Position numbers and translations under genes: made by a program
Assembly: GCF_033101155.1 (NCBI RefSeq)
Contig: NZ_JAWMPX010000007.1
Span: forward strand, 62,001-126,000
Direction: 5' to 3'
DNA: 64,000 nt
Source of the DNA: Tropicimonas sp033101155
GTDB taxonomy: Bacteria > Pseudomonadota > Alphaproteobacteria > Rhodobacterales > Rhodobacteraceae
The notes under the pieces: generated by a model
What the model saw: the letters and a program-made list of their open reading frames with translations, nothing else
What the model was told of the DNA's origin: nothing
Databases searched by the model: none
Shown: positions 26,599 to 35,282 of the stretch, piece after piece
Position numbering within the stretch: the first letter of the stretch is position 1
Layout of the letters: each line of letters starts with the position of its first letter

Positions 26599-27378
26599 AT
26601 GACAGACACAACCGAAATCCAGGCGTCACCACGCCCGGATATCGCGGAGCTTGACCGCTCCGACATTCTCTACGCGCTCGATATGGGCTGGAAGGATTTT
26701 CGCCGCGCACCGGGCTTCGGACTGGTCTTCAGCGGCGTCTATGTGCTGGGCGGGCTGATCCTGCTTTTCGTCTCGGGTGGCTTCGTTTCCCAGACGCTTA
26801 TCCTGGCGCTCGGCTTTCCGCTGCTCGCGCCCTTTGCGGCCGTGGGGCTCTACGAGACCAGCCGGCGGATCGAGCTTGGCAAGCCGCTGGATCTCTACCA
26901 GATCTTCGGCGTCATCTGGAAAGAGAAGGACAGGCAGATCCCCTGGGTCGGCGCGATCATCGTGATCTATTTCCTGTTCTACTCCTTCCTCGCCCACATG
27001 ATCTTCGCGCTCTTCATGGGGCTCTCGGTCATGACCAACGTGACCTCCTCGCTCGATGTTTTCCTGACAACAAACGGGCTGACGATGATCGCGGTGGAAA
27101 TGCTGATCGGCGCTTTGATGGGCTTCATCCTCTTCGGACTCACGGCCTTTTCGTTGCCACTCCTGGTCGACAAGGAGATCGACTTCATGACCGCCATGCT
27201 GCTGAGCTTCGAGGCGGTGCGCGAGAATTTTGGGGTCATGTTCCTCTGGGCGATCATCATCGCGGTCTATGTCGTGCTGGCGATGATCCCGGCCTTCCTT
27301 GGCCTCTTTATCGCGCTGCCCGTACTCGGCCACGCGACCTGGCATCTCTACCGGCGGGCGCTGATCCACCCGGAATAA
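26599..27378 (+). CDS. DUF2189 domain-containing membrane protein
   Basis: The 259-aa inner-membrane protein has about six hydrophobic segments, an acidic-polar N-terminal tail, and the DUF2189 pattern DLYQIFGVIWKEKDRQIPW followed by a membrane segment. It ends GHATWHLYRRALIHPE. A strong GGGAGGGGAGG site precedes the ATG. The family often lies near respiratory or export genes; its function is unknown. It is a single gene after the family A repeat. Confidence 0.85.
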   Translation: MTDTTEIQASPRPDIAELDRSDILYALDMGWKDFRRAPGFGLVFSGVYVLGGLILLFVSGGFVSQTLILALGFPLLAPFAAVGLYETSRRIELGKPLDLYQIFGVIWKEKDRQIPWVGAIIVIYFLFYSFLAHMIFALFMGLSVMTNVTSSLDVFLTTNGLTMIAVEMLIGALMGFILFGLTAFSLPLLVDKEIDFMTAMLLSFEAVRENFGVMFLWAIIIAVYVVLAMIPAFLGLFIALPVLGHATWHLYRRALIHPE

Positions 27379-27505
27379 ACGGCGCCCATCCCCCGCGACA
27401 CTGACCCGTCCGAAAGAGGGCGGATTTGTCCAAGCGTGTCGCGAACGGGCCAGACCTGCGCTCGGCAACGGGGGACACCGGAGCGATTGAAAGCCCGAAT
27501 CTCCC

Positions 27506-28732
27506 ATGCGCCTGCTCATCTCCTTTGCTGCCCTGTTTCTCTCGGTCCTGCTACTGCAGCTTTCCTCCGGCGGCGTCGGCCCGCTTGACGCGCTCTCCGG
27601 GCTGCAACTTGGCTTCACCACCGCCCAGATCGGCTTGTTGGGTTCGGCCCATTTCGTCGGCTTCTTCATCGGCTGCTGGTGGGCGCCGCGGTTGATGGGC
27701 TCGGTCGGCCATTCCCGCGCCTTTGCCGCCTTCACAGCCGCGGGCGCGATCGGCCTGCTGGCGCATATGATGCTGGTTCATCCCTATGCCTGGGCGATCA
27801 TGCGTATATCGACCGGCATCTGCATTGCCGGCGCCTACACGGTCATCGAGGCCTGGCTGCAATCGAAGTTGCGCAACGCCAATCGGGGGCGTGTCATGGG
27901 GATCTATCGTGCCGTCGACACGATGGGCAATCTCGGCGCGCAGCTCCTCATCGGGGTCCTCGCGCCGGCGGCCTATCTCTCCTATAACCTTCTCGCGCTG
28001 ATCTGCTGTGCGGCGATCTTTCCGATCACGCTCTCGACGGTGCGCCAGCCCAACACGCCCGCGGCGCCCCGTCTGCGCCCTGGCCTCGCTCTCCGCGTCT
28101 CGCCGCTCTCCGCGGCCGGGGTCGTGGTCGCTGCCGTCTCGTCGGCCTCCTTCCGCATGGTCGGCCCGGTCTATGGACAGGAGGTCGGGCTGCTGCCGAG
28201 CCAGATCGCCTGGTTCCTTGCCGCCTGGGTTCTCGGTGGCGCGTTGGCGCAGTTCCCGGTGGGCTGGCTCGCCGACAAGTTCGACCGCCGCTGGATCCTG
28301 ATTGGCCTCTCGGTCGCTTCCATCGGCTCCTGTTTCGCGACCATCTCCATCGGCACCGCGTCGGATGCCGTGATCTTCGGCAATGCATTTCTGTTCGGCC
28401 TCGTCTCTTTCCCGATCTTCTCGGTTTCCGCCGCGCACGCGCATGACTTCGCCGAGAGCAACCAGCGGGTCGAGCTTTCTGCCGCGCTGATGTTCTTCTT
28501 CGCCCTCGGCGCCATCGGCGCGCCGCTGTTCTCCTCGACGCTCATCGCGGTCTACGGGCCTGCCGCGCTGTTCGTCATGATCGCGATTGCTCATGCGGTG
28601 CTGGTCATCTTCGGCCTTGCCCGCATGCGCACCCGTCCCACCGTCGAGGCGCGCACGCCCTATGTCTATGCGCCGCGCACCTCCTTCACCATCGGTCGTC
28701 TGATGCGCCGTCACCGCGACCGTCGCCGCTGA
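27506..28732 (+). CDS. MFS transporter (YcaD-like)
   Basis: The 408-aa protein has twelve hydrophobic segments of the major facilitator fold. The first-half loop 2-3 region is followed by IEAWLQSKLRNANRGRVMGIYRAVDTMGN, and the second half has GWLADKFDRRWILI, the conserved D-x-x-D-R/K-like MFS loop. It most resembles the YcaD subgroup of uncharacterised exporters. The C-terminus is basic (MRRHRDRRR). The upstream ribosome site is weak (GAAAG). The substrate is unknown. Confidence 0.88.
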   Translation: MRLLISFAALFLSVLLLQLSSGGVGPLDALSGLQLGFTTAQIGLLGSAHFVGFFIGCWWAPRLMGSVGHSRAFAAFTAAGAIGLLAHMMLVHPYAWAIMRISTGICIAGAYTVIEAWLQSKLRNANRGRVMGIYRAVDTMGNLGAQLLIGVLAPAAYLSYNLLALICCAAIFPITLSTVRQPNTPAAPRLRPGLALRVSPLSAAGVVVAAVSSASFRMVGPVYGQEVGLLPSQIAWFLAAWVLGGALAQFPVGWLADKFDRRWILIGLSVASIGSCFATISIGTASDAVIFGNAFLFGLVSFPIFSVSAAHAHDFAESNQRVELSAALMFFFALGAIGAPLFSSTLIAVYGPAALFVMIAIAHAVLVIFGLARMRTRPTVEARTPYVYAPRTSFTIGRLMRRHRDRRR

Positions 28733-29023
28733 GCGCGGGGAGGCGCCGGACAGGGGCTAACCGGACCTTTTGCATCATAATTCCCCCGTTTCTGGCGCGC
28801 GCGCAGTCTCTCCTTCCTGACTGCTTCTTTGGCAGGCACTCGGCTTCTGGTTGTAAAACGGCCCGGCATCGGACCGGAATTGCCTGAAAACGCAAAAAGA
28901 ATCGGCGAAAACTTGCCGATTCGCCGCGCTGATCCGGGTGCGACAATGGAAAAGCTTCAATTTTCTTGCACGAATTCTGCACAGGTCCTAAGCCGCTTTA
29001 AGCTGGTTCCCGACGGGGATGAC

Positions 29024-30394
29024 GTGGGCCGGCGGAAAAAGAACAAGAGATCCAGGGGACGGGACGGGCCTTTGCGTACGCGACCGAGCGACCGAATTCA
29101 CAACTTCTTCGAACGATGGTTTCCGGAGCAGCGCCTCTTCCTGCGCTCGGAAAGCGAGCAGACGCGGTTCATCCGGCTGCGCCCGGGCACACAGGCCCTG
29201 GTGCTGTTCGGCTCTGCCGCGACGATTGCCTGGGCCATCCTGGCATCGTCCGTCCTGCTGATGGAAAGCATTGGCGCGGGCAACGCGCGCGAGCAGGCGC
29301 AACGCGACCAGGCGCTCTATGAGGAGCGGCTCAACGCGCTGTCTCTCGCGCGGGAATCGGCCGAGGTCGAGGCGTTGGCGGCGCATGAGCGTTTCAACGC
29401 CGCGCTGGAACAGATCTCCGGCATGCAGTCGCAATTGCTGACCTCCGAAGATCGGCGCCGCGAACTGGAGACCGGGATCGGCGTGATCCAGACCACCCTG
29501 CGCCGGACCATGCAGGAACGCGACGTTGCGCGGGACGAGACCGAGCAGGCGGTTGCCGTCCTTGAAGGTCGTGCCGAGGAGGAGGGCGAGCACAACTCGC
29601 TGGCCGAGGTCGATACGACCGTGGCCTTCCTCAACGAGGCGCTGGAGCGCACCGCCGAAGAGCGCGACGATATGCTTGCGCGTGCGGAGATGGCGCTGGA
29701 GGAAGCCGACGCAGCCAAGTTCGAGCGCGACCTGATCCTTGACCGCAATGACAAGATTTTCACCCAGCTCGAGGAAGCGCTGACCGTTTCCGTCGCGCCG
29801 CTGGAGAAGATGTTCACCAAGGCTGGCCTGCCGCCGTCGCGGCTGCTGGACACCGTGAAACGCGGCTATTCCGGCCAGGGCGGCCCGCTCATGCCGATCA
29901 CCTTCTCTACCAAAGGCGTCGAGCCGACGCCGGACGAATCCCGGGCGAACTCTCTTCTCAAGGGGCTGGACCGGATGAATCTCTACCGGATCGCTGCGGA
30001 GAAGGCACCTTTCGGCATGCCGCTGAAGGACAGCTTCCGGTTCACCTCGCCTTTCGGGTCGCGTTGGGGGCGGATGCATAATGGCACCGATTTTGCCGCA
30101 TCCCATGGCACACCGATCTACTCCACCGCCGATGGGGTGGTCACGAAGGCGGGTTGGCACTCGGGCTTTGGCCGCATGGTCAAGGTCCGCCACGAATTCG
30201 GCATCGAGACCTGGTATGCGCATATGTCCCGTCTTCGCGTTTCCGAGGGTCAAAGGGTCTCGAAAGGGCAGCGGATAGGTGATATGGGGAACACCGGACG
30301 GTCGACCGGCACGCATCTGCACTACGAGGTGCGCGTGAACGGCAAGCCGACGAACCCGATGAACTTTATCAAGGCAGCCAAAGATGTTTTCTAA
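29024..30394 (+). CDS. M23-family peptidoglycan endopeptidase with DUF5930 N-terminal region
   Basis: The protein has a basic cytoplasmic start, a transmembrane segment (LVLFGSAATIAWAILASSVL), a long coiled coil of about 200 residues (EQAQRDQALYEERLNAL onward), and a C-terminal LytM domain: FTSPFGSRWGRMHNGTDFAA, HNGTDFAASHGTPIYSTADG and the HxH motif THLHYEV, which bind Zn. It should sit in the inner membrane and cut cell-wall cross-links, or regulate another hydrolase. The GTG start (456 aa) is chosen by family length; an in-frame ATG at 28946 is possible. It overlaps the bactofilin gene by 11 nt. Confidence 0.9.
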   Translation: MGRRKKNKRSRGRDGPLRTRPSDRIHNFFERWFPEQRLFLRSESEQTRFIRLRPGTQALVLFGSAATIAWAILASSVLLMESIGAGNAREQAQRDQALYEERLNALSLARESAEVEALAAHERFNAALEQISGMQSQLLTSEDRRRELETGIGVIQTTLRRTMQERDVARDETEQAVAVLEGRAEEEGEHNSLAEVDTTVAFLNEALERTAEERDDMLARAEMALEEADAAKFERDLILDRNDKIFTQLEEALTVSVAPLEKMFTKAGLPPSRLLDTVKRGYSGQGGPLMPITFSTKGVEPTPDESRANSLLKGLDRMNLYRIAAEKAPFGMPLKDSFRFTSPFGSRWGRMHNGTDFAASHGTPIYSTADGVVTKAGWHSGFGRMVKVRHEFGIETWYAHMSRLRVSEGQRVSKGQRIGDMGNTGRSTGTHLHYEVRVNGKPTNPMNFIKAAKDVF

Positions 30395-30893
30395 GAGCCG
30401 AATCAACGAGCCCGGCCCGGCAAAGGAACCCGAAACCTCCAAGGTGCCCGAGGCCGCCAAGAAACCGGCAGTGCCCGGTCTTGACAGCAAGCCCACCGCG
30501 CCCAAGGCAAAACCGCCCGCGTCGGTTCTGTCGTCGGACCTGACCATTGTCGGTAATCTCAAGACCACTGGTGACATCCAGGTCGAAGGCACGGTCGAAG
30601 GCGATATCCGCGCCCACCTGCTGACAATCGGCGAGAATGCGACGATCCGCGGTGAATGCGTTGCCGATGACGTGGTGATCAACGGCCATATCGCCGGTCG
30701 CGTGCGGGGCCTGAAGGTCCGCCTGACGTCCACGGCCAAGGTCGAAGGCGACATCATCCACAAGACCATCGCCATCGAGAGCGGTGCGCATTTCGAAGGC
30801 TCCGTGCAGCGCCAGGACGATCCGCTCAGCGGCGCCGGCAGCAAGGCACTTCCGAAGCCGATCATTCCGGCGGCACCTGACGCCGAGGAGTGA
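30384..30893 (+). CDS. bactofilin (polymer-forming cytoskeletal protein)
   Basis: The 169-aa protein has a Pro/Lys-rich N-terminal tail (about 1-48), then a right-handed beta-helix core with hydrophobic repeats (VEGTVEGDIRAHLLTIGENA, INGHIAGRVRG, TSTAKVEGDI), then a short Pro-rich tail. Bactofilins form nucleotide-free filaments on the membrane and often position M23 peptidases to control cell shape, as in Caulobacter, Helicobacter and Myxococcus (family knowledge). The 11-nt overlap with an M23 gene fits that partnership. Confidence 0.95.
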   Translation: MFSKSRINEPGPAKEPETSKVPEAAKKPAVPGLDSKPTAPKAKPPASVLSSDLTIVGNLKTTGDIQVEGTVEGDIRAHLLTIGENATIRGECVADDVVINGHIAGRVRGLKVRLTSTAKVEGDIIHKTIAIESGAHFEGSVQRQDDPLSGAGSKALPKPIIPAAPDAEE

Positions 30894-30940
30894 TCCGCCT
30901 GCCCATGCGGCGTGCAACAGTTTCTCAGGACAGTTTGAAC

Positions 30941-30972
30941 GGGCGGTGCCAATGGCGCCGCCCGATTTCTTT
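30941..30972 (+). terminator. rho-independent terminator of the M23-bactofilin operon
   Basis: GGGCGGTGCC and GGCGCCGCCC pair (10 bp, one G-U) around a 3-nt loop, followed by GATTTCTTT. It is 48 nt after the bactofilin stop. Confidence 0.75.
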
Positions 30973-31143
30973 GGCCTGACTGGACTCCGTGGTGCTCCCT
31001 GCTGCGGACCGGACGTTCTTGCGCCGCGGGGTCATAGCGGCTGCGTCCAGTTTTCGTGCCCTTGCGCGCGCAGCTCCGGTCTCGGCCTCCGACTCGAACG
31101 AGACCAATGCGCCCCGGGTGTGGCGCGTCCCTGGTCTGTGATC

Positions 31144-31770
31144 TCAGCGTGGCGCTGGCTGCAGGCGGCGTCGGCCGCTCCGATCCCGCGGGCCTTCCTG
31201 TATCGGCCAGTGGGCCGGAGGGGCGATGCGGCTGCGCAGGCGGCTGAGGGTCCAGGCGGTCCGGCCGGGGGCATGGGCCGGGGCAAACGACCAGCGGCTT
31301 TCGATCCCCGGCGCGCCGCCATCCCCCGGCGTCAGCAGCAGTCCGATCGGGGCGGGCAGGCCGGTCCCGGCCTCGGCGCCGGTCTCGGCCGCGAGGTGCA
31401 GCCGGCGCACCGGCGTCAGCGCGGGAGGGGCGGGCAGGTCGGCCACGACCAGCGGCACCGCCCCGCTGCGCAGTGCCTCTTCCATGCACCAGAGCAGGTC
31501 CTCCGCCCGTTGCGCGCGCAGCATCAGCAGCCGGCCGGGATCAATCCGTTCGCAGAGCCCCTCGCCATTGAGCCAGTCCGTCCCCCAGCCCGGCACGATC
31601 CAGAGAACCGGCCCCGCGCGTGCGGCGGCCACTTCCTGCGCCAGGCTTCGCCGTGCGGGGCCGCAGAACTCGTGCACGCGTGCCAGAGTCAGAGACATCT
31701 CGCCGAGGACGGGGAGGGCGGGGCGGCCGGAATGAGGCGCGCGGGAGAGCAGGGCGGCGTGGCTGGACAT
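31144..31770 (-). CDS. ImuA-like SOS protein (RecA-fold mutagenesis factor)
   Basis: The 208-aa protein matches the ImuA pattern: VHEFCGPARRSLA, PVLWIVPGW, ERIDPGRLLMLRAQRAEDLLWCMEEALRSGAV and LVVADLPAPPALTPVRRLHLAAE. ImuA is a RecA-like protein without a full ATP site that normally acts with ImuB and the error-prone polymerase DnaE2 in SOS mutagenesis. Here neither partner follows: the next gene downstream is the convergent bactofilin. A promoter with an embedded LexA box ends 6 nt before the ATG. The Arg-rich C-terminus (RDRSGRRRLQPAPR) is unusual and may be a divergent end. Confidence 0.78.
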   Translation of the reverse strand: MSSHAALLSRAPHSGRPALPVLGEMSLTLARVHEFCGPARRSLAQEVAAARAGPVLWIVPGWGTDWLNGEGLCERIDPGRLLMLRAQRAEDLLWCMEEALRSGAVPLVVADLPAPPALTPVRRLHLAAETGAEAGTGLPAPIGLLLTPGDGGAPGIESRWSFAPAHAPGRTAWTLSRLRSRIAPPAHWPIQEGPRDRSGRRRLQPAPR

Positions 31771-31776
31771 GCGGTG

Positions 31777-31805
31777 ATCCTAACATGTTCCGCTTTTGTT
31801 CTCAA
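31777..31805 (-). promoter_or_regulatory. SOS promoter with LexA box for the ImuA-like gene
   Basis: On the minus strand, TTGAGA (31800-31805) and TAGGAT (31777-31782) are 17 nt apart. The alphaproteobacterial LexA box GAAC-N7-GAAC (31787-31801; GTTC-N7-GTTC on the plus strand) fills the spacer. The -10 box ends 6 nt before the ATG, so the transcript should begin at or next to the start codon (leaderless). Confidence 0.8.
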
Positions 31806-31906
31806 TTTCAGATCGTCCCGGGCGGCTCGGAAAGGGCGGGCTATCGCGGTGCGCGGTGGAGGGGCTGCGTGGATCCGGCCGGCGCGCACCGTCTCCCGCC
31901 CCGCCG

Positions 31907-32338
31907 TCATGCCGAGCGTTTCGGCGGGATCGAATAGGTCAGCGAGGCCCGCGCGACAGGCGCCGCCTCCGCTTCCGAAAACACCAGCCCGTCGCCCACC
32001 GCCAGAACCCGCCCGAGCTTGAGCAGGCGCAACTCGCAGAGCAGGTCCCGGCCCGCCTCCGGTTTGCGCATGAAATCGATGGAGCAATTGGTCGTCACCG
32101 TCAGCGCCTCCGCCCCGATCCGGCTCATCAGGGCGAGATACATGGCGCAATCGGCCAACGCGAAGATCGACGGTCCGGAAACCGTTCCGCCCGGGCGAAG
32201 ATGTTTCTCCCCGACGCAGAGCCGCAGAACGATCCCGTCTTTCGTGAGCCGTTCGACCCGGAAATCGGTCGCAACCTGCGGAAAGATCTCCGCCAGAAGC
32301 GCGTCAAGTTGCCGTTCGTCGAGGATAGTCTTCTGCAT
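31907..32338 (-). CDS. PaaI-family acyl-CoA thioesterase (hotdog fold)
   Basis: The 143-aa protein has a single hotdog domain: HLRPGGTVSGPSIFALADCAMY contains the hotdog helix with the catalytic-type Asp, and NCSIDFMRKPEAG follows. Such proteins hydrolyse acyl-CoA thioesters as tetramers; the substrate is unknown. GAGGGAG precedes the ATG. It is on the same strand as the membrane protein upstream (40-nt gap) and probably co-transcribed with it. Confidence 0.85.
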   Translation of the reverse strand: MQKTILDERQLDALLAEIFPQVATDFRVERLTKDGIVLRLCVGEKHLRPGGTVSGPSIFALADCAMYLALMSRIGAEALTVTTNCSIDFMRKPEAGRDLLCELRLLKLGRVLAVGDGLVFSEAEAAPVARASLTYSIPPKRSA

Positions 32339-32377
32339 CTCTCCCTCACACCTGTCGGTTGATGGCCGGTTACGGCC

Positions 32378-32896
32378 TCAGAGAACACCCAGCGTCATGT
32401 TCTGCCACATGCCCCAGAAGGCCGTGACGAAGATCGAGACCATGCCCAGAATCTGGGTCAGGAAACGATGCATCTGGAGCTTTTCATGGAGGCCCGCCCC
32501 ATCGGCATCCCGGATCTTCTGCGCCGTGCGCACCGACATCCAGGAGAGTATGCCCATCGGCGCCGTCAGCAGGAACACCGCCTGTGCAAATTCAACCGAG
32601 TAGACGAAGCCAAGCAGCGCCAGCATCGTCAGGGCAAAGCAGCCGATGGCGATGATCCAGATCCCGGCCGTATCGATGATGTAGAGGATGCGATTGACAT
32701 TGACCCGCACGATATCGTGCAGGTCCGCCTCCGCCTCGCCGCCGAACCGGCGTGCGCGGGTGATCATGTCGAAGGGGACGCCGATAACCCAGTGGCTGGA
32801 GGTCGACCAGAGAACGGCCAGCGCGATCCAGTACCACAGGTTCGAGAACGACCGCATGTCGATCAGTTCGAACGCCGTCTGATACCAGTCCTGCAC
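32378..32896 (-). CDS. small multi-pass membrane protein (often annotated as a SufBCD complex component)
   Basis: The 172-aa protein starts from a GTG behind CAGGAG; the longer open frame upstream is not coding. It begins with an amphipathic stretch, has three to four hydrophobic segments (LWYWIALAVLWSTSSHWVIG and two pairs further on), and a charged middle (RARRFGGEAEADLHDIVRVNVNR). Similar Rhodobacteraceae proteins carry the label SufBCD complex component, but nothing here shows an iron-sulfur role and no suf gene is present. Treat the function as unknown. Confidence 0.7.
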   Translation of the reverse strand: MQDWYQTAFELIDMRSFSNLWYWIALAVLWSTSSHWVIGVPFDMITRARRFGGEAEADLHDIVRVNVNRILYIIDTAGIWIIAIGCFALTMLALLGFVYSVEFAQAVFLLTAPMGILSWMSVRTAQKIRDADGAGLHEKLQMHRFLTQILGMVSIFVTAFWGMWQNMTLGVL

Positions 32897-33096
32897 CGGA
32901 GAGCTCCTGTCGATAGCGCGCAGCGCCGGACCCTTTCCGCGCGCGCGTAGCTTGTGACCTAGCTTCCCTTGGGGGAGGGCGCAAGGCAACGCGGTCACCG
33001 CGCGCTCGCGAACTCTTGAGATAGAAGCAGATCCGTGCAACCTGAGCCAAACTGCGACCGAAAAACCACAGCAAGATCCCAGAACGGAGGCCCCCG

Positions 33097-34098
33097 ATGC
33101 GCCCCAGCCAAGCCCCTTTCCCGGCAACCCGCCATCGTCGTTTGCGCCGCACTGAGCCGTTGCGGTCGCTGGTGCGGGAAAATGTCCTGACGCGGGAGGA
33201 CCTGATCTGGCCGGTCTTCGTCCGGGACGGCGTGGGCGTGCGCGAGGAGGTGCCCTCCATGCCCGGCGTGATGCGCCGCTCCGTGGACCTGACCGTGGAG
33301 GCGGCGGCGGAGGCGGCCGAGCTGGGCATCCCGGCGATCTGCCTCTTCCCCTATACCGACCCCGCGCTCAAGACCGAGGATTGTGCCGAGGCCTGGAATC
33401 CGGAAAACCTCTCCAACCGCGCCATTCGCGCAATCAAGGCCGAGGTGCCGGGCATCGCCGTGATGACCGATATCGCCCTCGACCCCTACAATATCAACGG
33501 CCATGACGGCTATGTGGTTGATGACGAGATCGTTAATGACGAGACGGTCGAGGCGTTGGTCAAGATGGCGCTGGCCCAGGCCGAGGCGGGGGCGGACATT
33601 CTCGGCCCCTCGGACATGATGGACAGCCGGATCGGCGCCATGCGCACCGCGCTGGAGGCTGCCGGGCACCGGAACGTGACGATCATGTCCTATGCGGCGA
33701 AATATGCCTCTGCTTTCTACGGGCCGTTCCGCGACGCGGTTGGCGCCTCGGGCGCGCTCAAGGGCGACAAGAAGACCTACCAAATGGACCCGGCCAATAC
33801 CGACGAGGCGTTGCGCCTGATCGAGCGGGACCTCACCGAAGGCGCGGATATGGTCATGATCAAGCCGGGGATGCCCTATCTCGACATCTGTCGCCGGGTG
33901 AAGGACACCTTTGGTGCGCCGACCTTCGCCTATCAGGTCTCGGGGGAATACGCGATGATCGAGGCCGCGTCCGCCAATGGCTGGCTCGACGGCGAGAAGG
34001 CGATGCTGGAGAGCCTTCTGGCCTTCAAGCGGGCGGGCTGCGACGGCATCCTGACCTATTTTGCGCCGCGCGTGGCGCGTCTGCTGAAGGACGGTTGA
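33097..34098 (+). CDS. hemB: delta-aminolevulinic acid dehydratase (porphobilinogen synthase)
   Basis: HemB joins two 5-aminolevulinate molecules to porphobilinogen for heme and bacteriochlorophyll. The 333-aa protein has active-site lysines Lys202 (SYAAKYASAFYGP) and the Schiff-base Lys256 (MIKPGMPYLD). The metal region reads DIALDPYNINGHDG, lacking the three zinc-binding cysteines of zinc-type enzymes. It is thus the Mg-dependent type typical of alphaproteobacteria and Pseudomonas (family knowledge). Single gene, divergent from the membrane protein upstream. Confidence 0.97.
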   Translation: MRPSQAPFPATRHRRLRRTEPLRSLVRENVLTREDLIWPVFVRDGVGVREEVPSMPGVMRRSVDLTVEAAAEAAELGIPAICLFPYTDPALKTEDCAEAWNPENLSNRAIRAIKAEVPGIAVMTDIALDPYNINGHDGYVVDDEIVNDETVEALVKMALAQAEAGADILGPSDMMDSRIGAMRTALEAAGHRNVTIMSYAAKYASAFYGPFRDAVGASGALKGDKKTYQMDPANTDEALRLIERDLTEGADMVMIKPGMPYLDICRRVKDTFGAPTFAYQVSGEYAMIEAASANGWLDGEKAMLESLLAFKRAGCDGILTYFAPRVARLLKDG

Positions 34099-34189
34099 CC
34101 ACCGGCCCGCGGGGGGTGGTGCTGCCACGGCGTTCATCGCGCAGGCCTTGAAAGGCTGTCCTGTTCGCATCTTTTCGCGCGGTCCGGGC

Positions 34190-35224
34190 CTAGTCCTCTT
34201 TCGGTTTGCCCTCCGAGCTGAAAAGCCCGGCAAGTGCGCGTTTCACGATGCGGGAGACCGAAGGTTTCCGGCCCCGGTGGAAGGGCAGCGGCCGACAGAC
34301 CTCGATGGCCGCAACGCCCACCCGGGCGGTCAGAGCGCCATTGACAACACCCTCGCCGAAGCGCCGCGACAGCTTGCTCAGCAACCCGCCGCCGGCCACC
34401 GAGGAGATCAGGTCGTCCCCGACAGCGACAGCGCCAGTGGCGACGAGATGGGTCAGAACGGAGCGGGTCAGCCGCAGGCTGCCCAACGTGCCCGAGCGCC
34501 CGCCATAGATCTCCCCGATACGGCGGATCATGCGCGTGGTCGACAGCAGCGCTGTCACCACATCGGCCAGCGCCAGCGGTACGATGGCCGTCACGGTGGC
34601 GACCTGCCGAGCGGCCGACTCGACTTCGCGCCGCGCCGCCTCGTCGAGCGGTGCCATCAGCTCCGTCTCCGCTAGGCCGAGCAGCGCGTCGGCGTCAAAC
34701 TGTTCGCTGGCCCGCGCCTTGAAGCTTTCGCGCGCAAGCTCCAGCTCGCGGCGTCCGGCATAGAGCCCGTCCAGGCGCTCGGCCACACCGCGCGCCGCGG
34801 CGAGATCGCCGGTGGTGATCGCAGCATTGGCGTCGCGATGGATCTTGTCGAGACGCGACAGTCGGAAGAACCCCGCCGCCTCCCGCAGCGCCATCAGCAG
34901 CAGGCTCAGCAGCACCGCGCCGAGCAGCCCGAGCGCCAGCGTCCCGAGCGCGGAATTGCGCCCGAACATCGAGGTGACAAAATCCCAGGCCGCGACCGAG
35001 GCGGCAAAGGTGACGAAGCTCAACGCCGCGGCCCAGAAGAGCCGGCCGATCCGCGAGGGGCGGCGGCTGGCGAGCGAGATCGCCTGTTGCATCGCCACGC
35101 CTTGCGGCAGTTCCACAGCATCGGGCACGGGTGGCGCGTCGGCCGGTCCGGAGGCCGGGGGGGCGCCGGATGCGTCCTGTGCGTCGATCTCGATAAGGAC
35201 CGGGCCTTTCGGTGTCTCGCTCAT
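34190..35224 (-). CDS. YcjF-family (TIGR01620/DUF697) inner-membrane protein
   Basis: The 344-aa protein has a Pro/Ala-rich cytoplasmic start, two hydrophobic helices (WAAALSFVTFAASVAAWDF and LALGLLGAVLLSLLLMAL), a soluble helical middle and a DUF697 C-terminal membrane-associated part (VATVTAIVPLALADVVTALL). YcjF is nearly always downstream of ycjX; in enterobacteria the pair belongs to the Psp stress regulon. Here it lies 58 nt after ycjX on the same strand. AGGAAGGGAG precedes the ATG. No pspF or pspA is nearby. Confidence 0.88.
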   Translation of the reverse strand: MSETPKGPVLIEIDAQDASGAPPASGPADAPPVPDAVELPQGVAMQQAISLASRRPSRIGRLFWAAALSFVTFAASVAAWDFVTSMFGRNSALGTLALGLLGAVLLSLLLMALREAAGFFRLSRLDKIHRDANAAITTGDLAAARGVAERLDGLYAGRRELELARESFKARASEQFDADALLGLAETELMAPLDEAARREVESAARQVATVTAIVPLALADVVTALLSTTRMIRRIGEIYGGRSGTLGSLRLTRSVLTHLVATGAVAVGDDLISSVAGGGLLSKLSRRFGEGVVNGALTARVGVAAIEVCRPLPFHRGRKPSVSRIVKRALAGLFSSEGKPKED

Positions 35225-35282
35225 GCGCGGCTCCCTTCCTGCCGGCTGTCCGGCGATGTCGTGTCTATGCGCGCCGTGCCGT

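Noticed and set aside
28988..31489. 833-codon minus-strand frame across the M23 and bactofilin genes
   Set aside because: Both sense genes are clear families with motifs; the antisense frame is Arg/Pro-rich and without domains.
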